The notes under the pieces are model-generated. The model searched no databases. It was not told the DNA's origin and worked only from the letters and a program-made list of their open reading frames with translations. The position numbers and the translations under genes were made by a program. This document shows positions 1 through 5,992 of a DNA stretch of 25,789 nt, one piece after another. Source of the stretch: a virus; the IMG/VR virus record IMGVR_UViG_3300033182_000028, positions 1 through 25,789 of that record, one strand, 5' to 3'. How positions within the stretch are numbered: position 1 is the stretch's first letter; each line of letters starts with the position of its first letter.

Positions 1-51
1 AACTTCTGGTTTCTTTTCTTCTGTGATGAAAGTAGAAAATGATTGTGCCAA
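1..51 (-). CDS. Possible 5' end of a gene running off the window, with a capsid-targeting-like N-terminus
   Basis: Directly after the regA stop codon comes TTG, in the same frame, followed by an open frame to the window edge reading MAQSFSTFITEEKKPEV. A purine-rich AGAGGG lies about nine bases upstream of the TTG, inside the end of regA, which fits a ribosome binding site. No ATG or GTG start is available in this stretch. The F-x-x-F-I-x-E pattern resembles the cleavable capsid-targeting peptides of T4 internal proteins, which gp21 cuts after (L/I)-x-E. That resemblance is inference from 17 residues. The rest of the gene is outside the window, so product and reality are uncertain. Confidence 0.35.
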   Translation of the reverse strand, partial: MAQSFSTFITEEKKPEV

Positions 52-456
52 TTAGACTTCCCTCTTCTTACCGATGTTATATTTAGTTTCCAACTCCCAA
101 TCATTTTTCTCTTTGAAAGAAATAACTTTAATTTGGGATAGAGGAGCCTTTGGTTCTGCACTACCAACAATCTCAACAAGTCCCCAATCACCCAATAGTG
201 CGGCGATAGAGTTTCTACGAGAGATATCATTCTCGTTAATATTTGTATCCTTCCCATCAAGAGCAAACAACTCTTTGAAGTGAACGATAAAATATCTACC
301 TTGTTTGTGTAGGATGTGACATGATTGGTATAGTTTTCTCTCTTTGCGAGATGCGACACCAATTCTAGATAATGTCTCACGAACCTTTAGAAAATCGTCT
401 GGTTCCTTCAATCTTATTTCTAGCATCTTCTCTGGATGCCATTCTGTTTCATTCAT
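52..456 (-). CDS. regA: RegA translational repressor
   Basis: RegA is the T4-family RNA-binding protein that represses translation of early phage mRNAs, including those for clamp and clamp-loader genes, by covering their start sites. The 134-aa product matches T4 RegA (122 aa) along its length: a KEPDDFLKVRETLSRIG segment near the start, YQSCHILHKQGRYFIVHFKE at about residues 43-62, then DWGLVEIV and the C-terminal VISFKEKNDWELETKY block. It is the last gene of the 45-44-62-regA cluster and its ATG overlaps the gene 62 stop (ATGA), which suggests translational coupling. An AAAGGTGG site precedes this ATG. An internal ATG at residue 11 would give a T4-length protein and is the alternative start. 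Confidence 0.95.
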   Translation of the reverse strand: MNETEWHPEKMLEIRLKEPDDFLKVRETLSRIGVASRKERKLYQSCHILHKQGRYFIVHFKELFALDGKDTNINENDISRRNSIAALLGDWGLVEIVGSAEPKAPLSQIKVISFKEKNDWELETKYNIGKKREV

Positions 457-842
457 TTTTTTCCACCTTTGTTCAAACTATCTTTGATAGCAGTTATCTG
501 AGCATCATTTAGGATTGAAAGTGCAGACTTGGCCTTTTCATTGCTGTATCCATAATACTCTTTTATATACTCTAAGTCTTTCAACTTACTCGCTTTCACC
601 CAAGGAGCATAACGCTTCCTAGACCTAATACTATTTAGTAAAAAGTCATATTGTAACTTAGAGTCAAGGTGGTGTCTCTGGTTCAACTCATTAACCAACA
701 TAATGGTATCATTAAAAGGTGCTAGACACTTGTTAATGATAAAGGGAGAATACTTTTTCTCCCACATGGGGTCATCCCCATCCATTAAGTTTTCTTTTGT
801 TAGGTTAATAGAATTTAGGTAATCCTTTAGTTCATAACTCAT
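453..842 (-). CDS. 62: Clamp loader small subunit (gp62-like)
   Basis: This 129-aa protein takes the position of T4 gene 62, between gene 44 and regA. Gp62 forms the sliding-clamp loader with gp44 (one gp62 to four gp44) and opens the gp45 ring at primer junctions. The call rests mainly on synteny and on the overlapping start and stop codons with both neighbours (ATGA at each junction). The sequence has a short N-terminal MSYELKDYLNSINLTKENLM segment and a lysine/arginine-rich middle (about residues 73-92), and no enzymatic motif. It is much shorter than T4 gp62 (187 aa); to my knowledge shortened versions are usual in marine T4-like phages. Stoichiometric expression with gp44 is likely from the coupled overlaps. 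Confidence 0.8.
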   Translation of the reverse strand: MSYELKDYLNSINLTKENLMDGDDPMWEKKYSPFIINKCLAPFNDTIMLVNELNQRHHLDSKLQYDFLLNSIRSRKRYAPWVKASKLKDLEYIKEYYGYSNEKAKSALSILNDAQITAIKDSLNKGGKK

Positions 843-1777
843 TTGAACTTCACCTGTGTCATAATCTCAATCATAAATGCAAGCATATTGATTTCTTGGT
901 CAGCAACAAACGCAGACTTATACTGATAATCTGCAACTGCAAGAACCAAGTGAGGCACAGTTTGTGGTTCAATCTCTTCGTAAAGGATATCATAGATTTT
1001 ACGATACACACGAGTTGGGTCGTTGTCTAGATTGTTCGCAACCCACTTACGAATAGATTTGAAGTCTTTCTCTTTCAAGAAACGAACTAAGTCCTTCATG
1101 TTTGTTTCTGAAACATTTACAAGAATACCAGCATCAATCATACCAGATGCAGAGTATCGTTGTAGTTCGTTAAGAACTCGTCTCCAATCTGGAAAGTGTT
1201 TCTCAACAACACCAGCAACTGCTTTCGGTTCGAACTGCACCTTCTCTGTGGTCAAGATGTCTTGAACTCGTTTGAAGAACTGTCCAGCAAGTTTTGGTTT
1301 GTCAGATGTAGGTATCTTGAACTCTACGACAGAACATCGTGAGTGTAGAGGTTCGATGATACGATTCTTGAAGTTACAAGTCAGAATGAATCCACAGTTC
1401 TTGTGGAACTCTTCCATAAACCCACGCAACGCTGGTTGTGTAGATTGTGGATTGAGATAATCTGCCTCATCAAGAATAACAAACTTGCGTTTACCATCCA
1501 TAGAGACAGTGGAAGCAAAGTTCTTAATCTTGTTACGCAGAACATCAATACCCGATTCTTCTGAACCATTTATCATCATATAGGTGGCACCGATTTCGTC
1601 TAACATTGCTTTCGCAACAGTAGTCTTACCAACGCCCGGCCCACCAGACAAAAGAAGGTTAGGAATATAACCCTCATCCACAAATGTCTGGAAAGTCTTT
1701 TTCAAATCATCAGTGAGGATTGTATCACTGATTTTGTTTGGACGGTATTTCTCCACCCAAAGTATCACATCATTCAT
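839..1777 (-). CDS. 44: Clamp loader ATPase large subunit
   Basis: This is the AAA+ ATPase of the phage replisome, which loads the gp45 sliding clamp onto DNA for the polymerase. Visible motifs are Walker A GGPGVGKTT (residues 45-53), Walker B VILDEADY (about 100-107) and an SRC sensor (HSRCSVVEFK, about 145). These are the standard RFC/gp44 set. The length of 312 aa is close to T4 gp44 (319 aa). The ATG is preceded by AGGAG with nine-base spacing. It lies downstream of gene 45 across a 71-base gap with an inverted repeat, and its stop overlaps the gene 62 start. RegA repression of this start is known in T4, but an operator here is not obvious by eye. Confidence 0.96.
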   Translation of the reverse strand: MNDVILWVEKYRPNKISDTILTDDLKKTFQTFVDEGYIPNLLLSGGPGVGKTTVAKAMLDEIGATYMMINGSEESGIDVLRNKIKNFASTVSMDGKRKFVILDEADYLNPQSTQPALRGFMEEFHKNCGFILTCNFKNRIIEPLHSRCSVVEFKIPTSDKPKLAGQFFKRVQDILTTEKVQFEPKAVAGVVEKHFPDWRRVLNELQRYSASGMIDAGILVNVSETNMKDLVRFLKEKDFKSIRKWVANNLDNDPTRVYRKIYDILYEEIEPQTVPHLVLAVADYQYKSAFVADQEINMLAFMIEIMTQVKFK

Positions 1778-1800
1778 AATATATGTCTCCTATTGTGTTC

Positions 1801-1848
1801 AAAATACTTTACAATGTTCAAAAAAATAAACAAAATGGAAAGTATTTT
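1801..1848 (-). repeat. Ten-base inverted repeat between genes 45 and 44
   Basis: AAAATACTTT (1801-1810) and AAAGTATTTT (1839-1848) are perfect inverted copies separated by 28 AT-rich bases, starting right after the gene 45 stop. Within and beside it, TGTTCAAAA occurs twice in direct orientation (around 1796 and 1815). It could form a long-loop hairpin in the gene 45-44 transcript or be a protein site. There is no T-run after the distal arm, so it is not a normal intrinsic terminator. Confidence 0.45.
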
Positions 1849-2508
1849 TTACGCAGCTTCTAGTGCAATAAAGTATTCAACAGGTTTGTCAACATTCACG
1901 AAATGTGAAATACCCTTAGTTGAAACTTCTACTTTATAGTTACCAGATAGGAGTTTTAAGTTTTCTACTTTGAAATAATGTGTAAAGTCAGATGTAGAGT
2001 TCTCACCAACTTTAATACTGAATTCGTTTGAAGTATCGTTCTTACGGTCAGTCACAGTTAGATTGATGTCACCACCAGTTGTTCCTTTTAGGACAACATC
2101 AGGCACACCAAGAACAGCAGACGCTTTGAGAATCTGATTGAATGTGTCTTGAGTGAAAGTAAACTCGACATCCACAGATGGCATCTGAATCTCAGTCTTT
2201 GGTGAAGTCACCACAGATGGGTCTGAGAAGAAGTAGTTCACTGCACTACCACCACCCTCTTCATTCAGTTTAACTGATTGGTCTTTGAAGTCCAGAGTTG
2301 GATTCTTGAACAAAGACAATGCAGATAGAAACTCATTCAAATCATAGATTGCGAATTCGTTTGCAAATGTGTCTGGGATTGTTGCCTTCGCTACAATGTT
2401 CTTCATCGCAGACATTGTGTTAATCACATTACCACTTTTGACCAAAAGATTCTGGTTAATAGTGGAGAAGTTCTTTAGAACATCTTTTGTATCATTACTA
2501 AGTTGCAT
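1849..2508 (-). CDS. 45: Sliding clamp (processivity factor)
   Basis: Gp45 is the trimeric ring that tethers the phage polymerase to DNA and, in T4, also activates late transcription by contacting gp55/gp33 on RNA polymerase. The 219-aa product (T4: 228 aa) begins MQLSNDTKDVLKNFSTINQN and shows the alternating strands and acidic loops of the clamp fold, ending in VDKPVEYFIALEAA. I chose the ATG at 2508 because AGGAGAG lies eight bases upstream; an in-frame start at 2532 would overlap the preceding gene and lacks such a site. It is followed by genes 44, 62 and regA in the canonical order. The presence of TATAAATA promoters here suggests that its late-transcription role is conserved, which is inference. 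Confidence 0.93.
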   Translation of the reverse strand: MQLSNDTKDVLKNFSTINQNLLVKSGNVINTMSAMKNIVAKATIPDTFANEFAIYDLNEFLSALSLFKNPTLDFKDQSVKLNEEGGGSAVNYFFSDPSVVTSPKTEIQMPSVDVEFTFTQDTFNQILKASAVLGVPDVVLKGTTGGDINLTVTDRKNDTSNEFSIKVGENSTSDFTHYFKVENLKLLSGNYKVEVSTKGISHFVNVDKPVEYFIALEAA

Positions 2509-2509
2509 A

Positions 2510-2827
2510 TTATTTACTCTCCTGTGAGTCATGATTGTGTAATGCCATTATACCGTAATGGATTACTTTAAGCAAATCCTTTCGGTTTTTACCCTCTTTC
2601 TTTCCGTATCGTTGTGCATACTTCAAAATGTTACCGATACAGAAACCTTCTCCATGGCCCGAGTCCATGATGAATTCTGTTGCTTGAAATTTGTTTTGGG
2701 AATAATGCTCACCATATGTTGCATCAATATATTCGGCGAGTTCTTTGAGGATTCTATCCTCTGAGTATTTGTAGTTGATGTCACCAGTTGATTTACCAGA
2801 GACTTCTGCGTATGTCAATTCTTCCAT
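2510..2827 (-). CDS. DUF3310-like small phage protein
   Basis: A 105-aa soluble acidic protein of unknown function. The C-terminal half, GFCIGNILKYAQRYGKKEGK followed by RKDLLKVIHYGIMALHNH (about residues 60-100), has the G-N-x-x-K-Y-x-x-R-x-G and D-L-x-K-x-x-x-Y pattern of DUF3310 (SaV-type) phage proteins. The family call is by eye and is not certain. No catalytic motif can be named. The gene lies immediately upstream of gene 45, two bases from its start, so it is probably cotranscribed with the clamp genes. AGGAT lies upstream of its ATG. Confidence 0.7.
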   Translation of the reverse strand: MEELTYAEVSGKSTGDINYKYSEDRILKELAEYIDATYGEHYSQNKFQATEFIMDSGHGEGFCIGNILKYAQRYGKKEGKNRKDLLKVIHYGIMALHNHDSQESK

Positions 2828-2862
2828 AATGTATCCTAGTTCAAGTTACACATAATAATATC

Positions 2863-2892
2863 AAAAAAGGATGCCTCTGTCAAGAGGCACCC
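2863..2892 (-). terminator. Intrinsic terminator after hsp20
   Basis: On the minus strand GGGTGCCTCT, loop TGAC and AGAGGCATCC form a strong stem with one G-U pair, followed at once by six T. It begins 12 bases after the hsp20 stop and ends before the next gene (2827), so it closes the hsp20 transcript. Confidence 0.85.
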
Positions 2893-2904
2893 TCACCTTT
2901 ATCG

Positions 2905-3345
2905 TTACTTGATTTCAATCAAACGAGGTTTTTTCGCCTCTGGAATGATTCGCTCAAGTGTGATAACTAACAACCCATTTTCATAGGATGCACCTTTCAC
3001 CTCAACATCATCTGCAATAGTGAATGAACGAGTGAATGCACGAGCAGAAATACCTTTATGTAGATATTCAACTTCGTCTACAAGTTCACCGTCTTTCTCT
3101 TTTGATTTGACAACAAGAGTATTCTCTTTTGTCTCAATTTCAATATCATCTTTATTGAAACCAGCAACTGCTACTTGAATTGCGTAGTCAGTGTCCGATG
3201 TCTTAATGATATTGTAAGGTGGATAGTTAGGATGAGTATTGGCACCAGAGGTCACCTCATCAAACAATCTATCAATCATTCTGTCAAAACCGACAGAGTA
3301 AGTGCGAACCCTAGTAGGGTCTAAAGCAAGAGCTGTATTTGTCAT
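2905..3345 (-). CDS. hsp20: Small heat-shock protein, IbpA-type (Hsp20)
   Basis: A 146-aa alpha-crystallin-domain chaperone, expected to bind unfolding proteins in the host cytoplasm and hold them for refolding. The N-terminal SVGFDRMIDRLFDEV, the core ARAFTRSFTIADDVEVKGAS and NGLLVITLER, and the terminal IPEAKKPRLIEIK with the I-x-I-type tail closely follow bacterial IbpA/B. I chose the ATG at 3345, with AGGAG seven bases upstream, rather than the longer frame from 3483, because homology begins here and the upstream part reads as a folded leader. The gene stands alone between its own sigma-70-like promoter and its terminator. Hsp20 is common in marine T4-like phages; its phage role is not known to me. 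The long leader suggests post-transcriptional control. Confidence 0.95.
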   Translation of the reverse strand: MTNTALALDPTRVRTYSVGFDRMIDRLFDEVTSGANTHPNYPPYNIIKTSDTDYAIQVAVAGFNKDDIEIETKENTLVVKSKEKDGELVDEVEYLHKGISARAFTRSFTIADDVEVKGASYENGLLVITLERIIPEAKKPRLIEIK

Positions 3346-3382
3346 TTTGTTTCTCCTATTAAGCAAGATACAGTTAATAAAA

Positions 3383-3507
3383 CCTTCACTCCCATAAGGC
3401 AAGTAAAGGTGATAGGTTTTTAGGGAGAACCTATCAGAAACTCTAGTTTCGTGACACAGAGTAGGTATATTCGGATGTGTCAACAGGAAGACTTACGAAC
3501 TGCTCCC
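3383..3507 (-). promoter_or_regulatory. Highly structured 5' leader of the hsp20 mRNA (candidate RNA switch or thermometer)
   Basis: Between the predicted start near 3509 and the hsp20 AUG lie about 160 noncoding bases with four consecutive hairpins: TGACACA/TGTGTCA (3476-3482 with 3452-3458), GAAAC/GTTTC (3446-3450 with 3437-3441, 4-nt loop), GATAGGTT/AACCTATC (3428-3435 with 3411-3418, 9-nt loop) and an 8-bp stem with one G-U pair (3402-3409 with 3383-3390). The loop of the third hairpin contains CUCCC, which can pair with GGGAG at the extreme 5' end (3503-3507) or with GGGAG in the last hairpin (3389-3393). The fold is read by eye only; function is inference. Confidence 0.6.
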
Positions 3508-3515
3508 TACTATTA

Positions 3516-3544
3516 TATATAAGGATTAGGGGCTGAAAAGTCAA
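3516..3544 (-). promoter_or_regulatory. Sigma-70-like promoter of hsp20
   Basis: TTGACT (3539-3544), a 17-base spacer and TATATA (3516-3521) on the minus strand, with an overlapping TATAAT at 3512-3517. A start near 3509 is expected. There is no TATAAATA late box, so early expression by host sigma is likely. Confidence 0.7.
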
Positions 3545-3549
3545 CCCCT
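3528..3549 (-). terminator. Hairpin after DUF932 gene, possible weak terminator
   Basis: AGGGGTTGA and TCAGCCCCT pair over nine bases (one G-U) around a four-base loop, 11 bases after the DUF932 stop. No U-run follows on the minus strand, so termination would be weak. The hairpin contains the -35 box of the hsp20 promoter. On the plus strand a T-rich run follows, but the stem there has a C-A mismatch. Confidence 0.35.
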
Positions 3550-3559
3550 TTTCCTTTTT

Positions 3560-4519
3560 TTATGCAGCCTCAGCGTATTGCAACGCCTTGTCTAGTGCAT
3601 TCAGTTTAACCTTGCGGTTACGTCCATACCAAGCAGACTGCAAACGAGAGTCCCCTTCACGACCTTGCAAGTGGTCAGTCATGAAAGTGACTGCGTTAAA
3701 CGCCTGCCACCATGTTCCTTCGGCAAAGTTTGCACCAGGCTGAGTTTGCAGATTTTCCATCGCAATCTTAGCGTTACGAGAAGTGAAAGGAATCACATTG
3801 TCAACCTTTTCTTTCGCAGGCGCACCAAACACCTCATTGAAGTATTGGATAACATTATCACCAGTGGCACGCTTTCCACCAAGGAATTCTGCCATTGATT
3901 TATATTGTTCCATCTTCTCACGAGCAATACCCATCTGTTCTTTCACCATGTCTGGGTCAAATGCCTTACGGTGGTTTACAGAAACCATCTGGTCAGCATT
4001 TTGTGACAGAGACAGTGTTAGAGTATTGTTACATACCACACGAATCGGTGTCATACGAATGTTGATGGATTTACCAAACTGGTGAGGATTGGTGAACAAG
4101 AAGTAGTTCTCAGTCACATCACCATTGAAGAGTTCAAAAGACTCTTTGGTTTTTGCGAGTGCCCATACCATCTGTCCATTTTTCAACGAACCAGCAGTGT
4201 GCATCTCCATATCACCAGCCATTACATAGTCATTAAAAAACTCAAACGCTTCTGAGTTCTGACAAGGTTCCCAACCTTTACCAACAACATCCAATACTGA
4301 ATTGTCCGATGAACGAACCAGTGCTTGTTTGTTCTTGATGATAACACCAGACTCGGTTGTGATATTCTCTTTACGAACATCCCAATCCAAACCAGCGGTT
4401 ACCATAAATTGGTCTGGGGTCAAATCAGCAGGAACTCGTTTACCTAGTCCATGCCATGGAACCTCACCGACATACGCCATCTGCGCTTCACCATTCACAA
4501 TCTCAAGTTCATGAGCCAT
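3560..4519 (-). CDS. DUF932 phage/plasmid-like protein
   Basis: A 319-aa soluble protein of the DUF932 family (phage/plasmid-like protein TIGR03299), whose molecular function is not established. The family signature near the start, MAYVGEVPWHGLGKRVP (about residues 14-30), is present, followed by RKENI, SVLDVVGKGWEPCQNSEAF, a central RMTPIRVVCNNTLTLSLSQ stretch (about 157-175) and the C-terminal GTWWQAFNAVTFMTDHLQGR. The length is near the family norm. The ATG has AGGAG nine bases upstream. It is transcribed from its own sigma-70-like promoter overlapping the end of the preceding small gene. Family membership is confident; any role in host takeover or DNA metabolism would be a guess. Confidence 0.88.
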   Translation of the reverse strand: MAHELEIVNGEAQMAYVGEVPWHGLGKRVPADLTPDQFMVTAGLDWDVRKENITTESGVIIKNKQALVRSSDNSVLDVVGKGWEPCQNSEAFEFFNDYVMAGDMEMHTAGSLKNGQMVWALAKTKESFELFNGDVTENYFLFTNPHQFGKSINIRMTPIRVVCNNTLTLSLSQNADQMVSVNHRKAFDPDMVKEQMGIAREKMEQYKSMAEFLGGKRATGDNVIQYFNEVFGAPAKEKVDNVIPFTSRNAKIAMENLQTQPGANFAEGTWWQAFNAVTFMTDHLQGREGDSRLQSAWYGRNRKVKLNALDKALQYAEAA

Positions 4520-4552
4520 AATATAATCTCCTATTTCTCAGTTTGTATAGAT

Positions 4553-4581
4553 ATCATAACCTGTTTTCGAAACAAAGTCAA
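4553..4581 (-). promoter_or_regulatory. Sigma-70-like promoter of the DUF932 gene
   Basis: TTGACT (4576-4581), 17-base spacer, TATGAT (4553-4558), start expected near 4546 and a leader of about 27 bases. The -35 box overlaps the stop codon of the preceding 60-aa gene. Confidence 0.75.
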
Positions 4582-4760
4582 GATGTTTTTACAACTTTTT
4601 CACAATAATTTGCGTAGGCCTCAAATAGTTCACCTCGTTCCCTACGAGAGTAACCCCACGCTTCACCCAATGCACGAACGGCATCTAATGCATTCCAACC
4701 ATCTAACTTAACCTTCTTGTAGATGTCTTCCAACAATACTTCACTAAATTCCATTATCAT
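4578..4760 (-). CDS. Small hypothetical protein, 60 aa
   Basis: Unrecognised. It is the last of four tightly packed small genes. Its ATG overlaps the stop of the upstream gene as ATGA; a second ATG two codons later (MEFSEVLLEDIYKK) is an alternative start. The protein is helical-looking, with WNALDAVRALGEAWGYSRRE in the middle and no membrane segment or cysteine pair. Its stop overlaps the -35 box of the next promoter. Overlaps with its neighbours and an open frame with ordinary composition support it as a real gene. A host-takeover role is plausible for early-expressed tiny genes, but nothing in the sequence shows it. Confidence 0.65.
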   Translation of the reverse strand: MIMEFSEVLLEDIYKKVKLDGWNALDAVRALGEAWGYSRRERGELFEAYANYCEKVVKTS

Positions 4761-4921
4761 TCTCCAACATAAAATGTTTTAGGGATGGGGCCGTTATACG
4801 ATTCCCATGCTTCTGCAATCTCTTTAATAGATGCTCGCATCACTGCCATTGGAGAACAATCCTCGTTAATCAAATCAATCTCCATACGGCGAACTGCTTC
4901 TTTAGTAAATTTCTTTTCCAT
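4757..4921 (-). CDS. Small hypothetical protein, 54 aa
   Basis: An unrecognised 54-aa frame that fills the space between two other small genes. It starts MEKKFTKEAVRRMEIDLI, contains an EDCSPMAVMRASIKEIAEAW helix-like stretch and ends TFYVGE. GAGG lies five bases before the ATG, an ideal site. Its stop overlaps the next start (ATGA), so translation is probably coupled. It has no known motif. Perfect packing with its neighbours and the strong ribosome site are the main evidence. Confidence 0.7.
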   Translation of the reverse strand: MEKKFTKEAVRRMEIDLINEDCSPMAVMRASIKEIAEAWESYNGPIPKTFYVGE

Positions 4922-4930
4922 AATAACCTC

Positions 4931-5158
4931 TTACATCAAACCACAAACATCATCCCAAAGTTTATCAAACTTAAACTGGGATTCAAAACCAAACTCATCT
5001 GCAAAGTTGCAAGATGAAGATGCATACACAGCAGGAGCGAAACCACCATCTTTAATAGCGGCATCAACCAACGTGTTTACATCATTAGAGGCAACTACGA
5101 GAGTAGAACAATCATACATCTCAAGTTTACCATTATTCGCTGCGATAAAGTTAATCAT
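4931..5158 (-). CDS. Small hypothetical protein, 75 aa
   Basis: Unrecognised. It begins MINFIAANNGKLEMYDCSTL and continues VVASNDVNTLVDAAIKDGG, ending FDKLWDDVCGLM. Acidic and soluble, with three cysteines that do not form a clear metal-binding pair. The ATG overlaps the stop of the upstream gene (ATGA), and the next gene follows after nine bases. It belongs to the four-gene operon driven by the promoter at 5372-5400. Confidence 0.68.
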   Translation of the reverse strand: MINFIAANNGKLEMYDCSTLVVASNDVNTLVDAAIKDGGFAPAVYASSSCNFADEFGFESQFKFDKLWDDVCGLM

Positions 5159-5340
5159 ACCAAAACTCCTGCTTCTTTCATCATATCAATTGCAAGTAAC
5201 TCTTCTGCGTTTTCCATCTCGTATTCGTAGATTTTCTCTTCTAGTTCTTTGATACGAGCTTCAAACTGTAGACGAAATGGATGGTCATAGTCTTCTTTCT
5301 TCAACCACTCAACTTCGTTTTTCATCTCTTCTAGTGTCAT
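5155..5340 (-). CDS. Small hypothetical coiled-coil-like protein, 61 aa
   Basis: First gene of the small-gene operon. I chose the ATG at 5340 (MTLEEMKNEVEWLKKEDYDH) with GAGAG nine bases upstream; a TTG two codons earlier is possible but less likely. The protein is very rich in Glu/Lys with heptad-like leucines (LQFEARIKELEEKIYEYEME), so a short coiled coil is probable. No family is recognised. Its leader is only about 25 bases and carries a palindrome that may be an operator. Confidence 0.68.
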   Translation of the reverse strand: MTLEEMKNEVEWLKKEDYDHPFRLQFEARIKELEEKIYEYEMENAEELLAIDMMKEAGVLV

Positions 5341-5361
5341 AATCAATTACTCTCTCACTGT

Positions 5362-5400
5362 CTATACTAATAGTATAGTTGTTCTGAGAACATTTGTCAA
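5362..5400 (-). promoter_or_regulatory. Sigma-70 consensus promoter with two palindromes
   Basis: TTGACA (5395-5400), 17-base spacer and TATACT (5372-5377) read toward the small-gene operon, with a start near 5365. GTTCT-G-AGAAC (5381-5391) sits in the spacer, and CTATACT-AAT-AGTATAG (5362-5378) is a perfect 7-bp inverted repeat covering the -10 box and start. Both positions are where repressor operators usually lie. Confidence 0.78.
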
Positions 5401-5422
5401 GTCTTTTTTTCAAAAAAATTGC

Positions 5423-5448
5423 AAAAAAAATCCCTGTAAAAACAGGGA
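5423..5448 (-). terminator. Intrinsic terminator after peptide deformylase
   Basis: On the minus strand TCCCTG, loop TTTTTA, CAGGGA and then eight T. It starts ten bases after the deformylase stop, so it ends the 55-47-46-deformylase transcript. Confidence 0.88.
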
Positions 5449-5458
5449 CTTAGAAAAT

Positions 5459-5992
5459 TTATGCAACTTTTTTCAATTTTTTCATCTTTTTTTGGGCCTT
5501 CTTATACCCTCGTTCCAACTTGAGTTTGGACGCCAACATGGTGAAATTTCTACCTTCCATGTGGTCATATTCGTGTTGGAAAATCCTAGAGGTGAGACCT
5601 TTCCAGACTCGTTCCTGTCGTTCTCCATTTATATCGGTATAAGAAACTTTGATGGTATTTGGTCTCTTGATATCCAAGAATAGGAATGGGTAGGTAAGAC
5701 ATCCTTCTGTAAAGAGAACCATGTCATCTAGTGACTCTGCTTCAATCTTGGGGTTCAACATGAACTCAACTTCTTTCTTATCAAAATCTGTATACATCAC
5801 GAATGCACGAATAGGTAATCCTACTTGGTTTGCAGACAAACCGATACCACCAGTTGCAGCCATGGTTCCTTTGAGGTTGTCATACAGTTCTTGTATAGTG
5901 AGTTTGTGTTTCTCTTGTATCTCTTCTGGTGTGGTCTCTGGTAACTCCACATAAAGTGATGGTGAGTCTGAGGGTAATAGTTTATAAATCAT
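5459..5992 (-). CDS. def: Peptide deformylase
   Basis: A 177-aa metalloenzyme that removes the formyl group from N-terminal methionine of new proteins. All three family motifs are present: GIGLSANQ (49-56, with Ser where Ala is usual), EGCLT (96-100, metal Cys98) and HEYDH (140-144, two metal His and the catalytic Glu). The C-terminal tail is strongly lysine-rich (KKAQKKMKKLKKVA). Phage deformylases are known from marine T4-like phages, where they are proposed to support processing of host or photosystem proteins. The ATG overlaps the gene 46 stop (ATGA), so it is the last gene of the recombination operon, before a strong terminator. The catalytic set is intact, so an active enzyme is expected. 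Confidence 0.95.
   Translation of the reverse strand: MIYKLLPSDSPSLYVELPETTPEEIQEKHKLTIQELYDNLKGTMAATGGIGLSANQVGLPIRAFVMYTDFDKKEVEFMLNPKIEAESLDDMVLFTEGCLTYPFLFLDIKRPNTIKVSYTDINGERQERVWKGLTSRIFQHEYDHMEGRNFTMLASKLKLERGYKKAQKKMKKLKKVA

Noticed and set aside
3528-3560. Plus-strand terminator (hairpin followed by a T-rich run)
   Set aside because: No plus-strand gene or promoter lies upstream, and the stem contains a C-A mismatch in that orientation; the minus-strand hairpin reading is better.
4785-5252. Long plus-strand open frame of 155 codons
   Set aside because: It is antisense to three small minus-strand genes with good ribosome sites, has no ribosome site itself and has a Ser/Leu-rich shadow composition.
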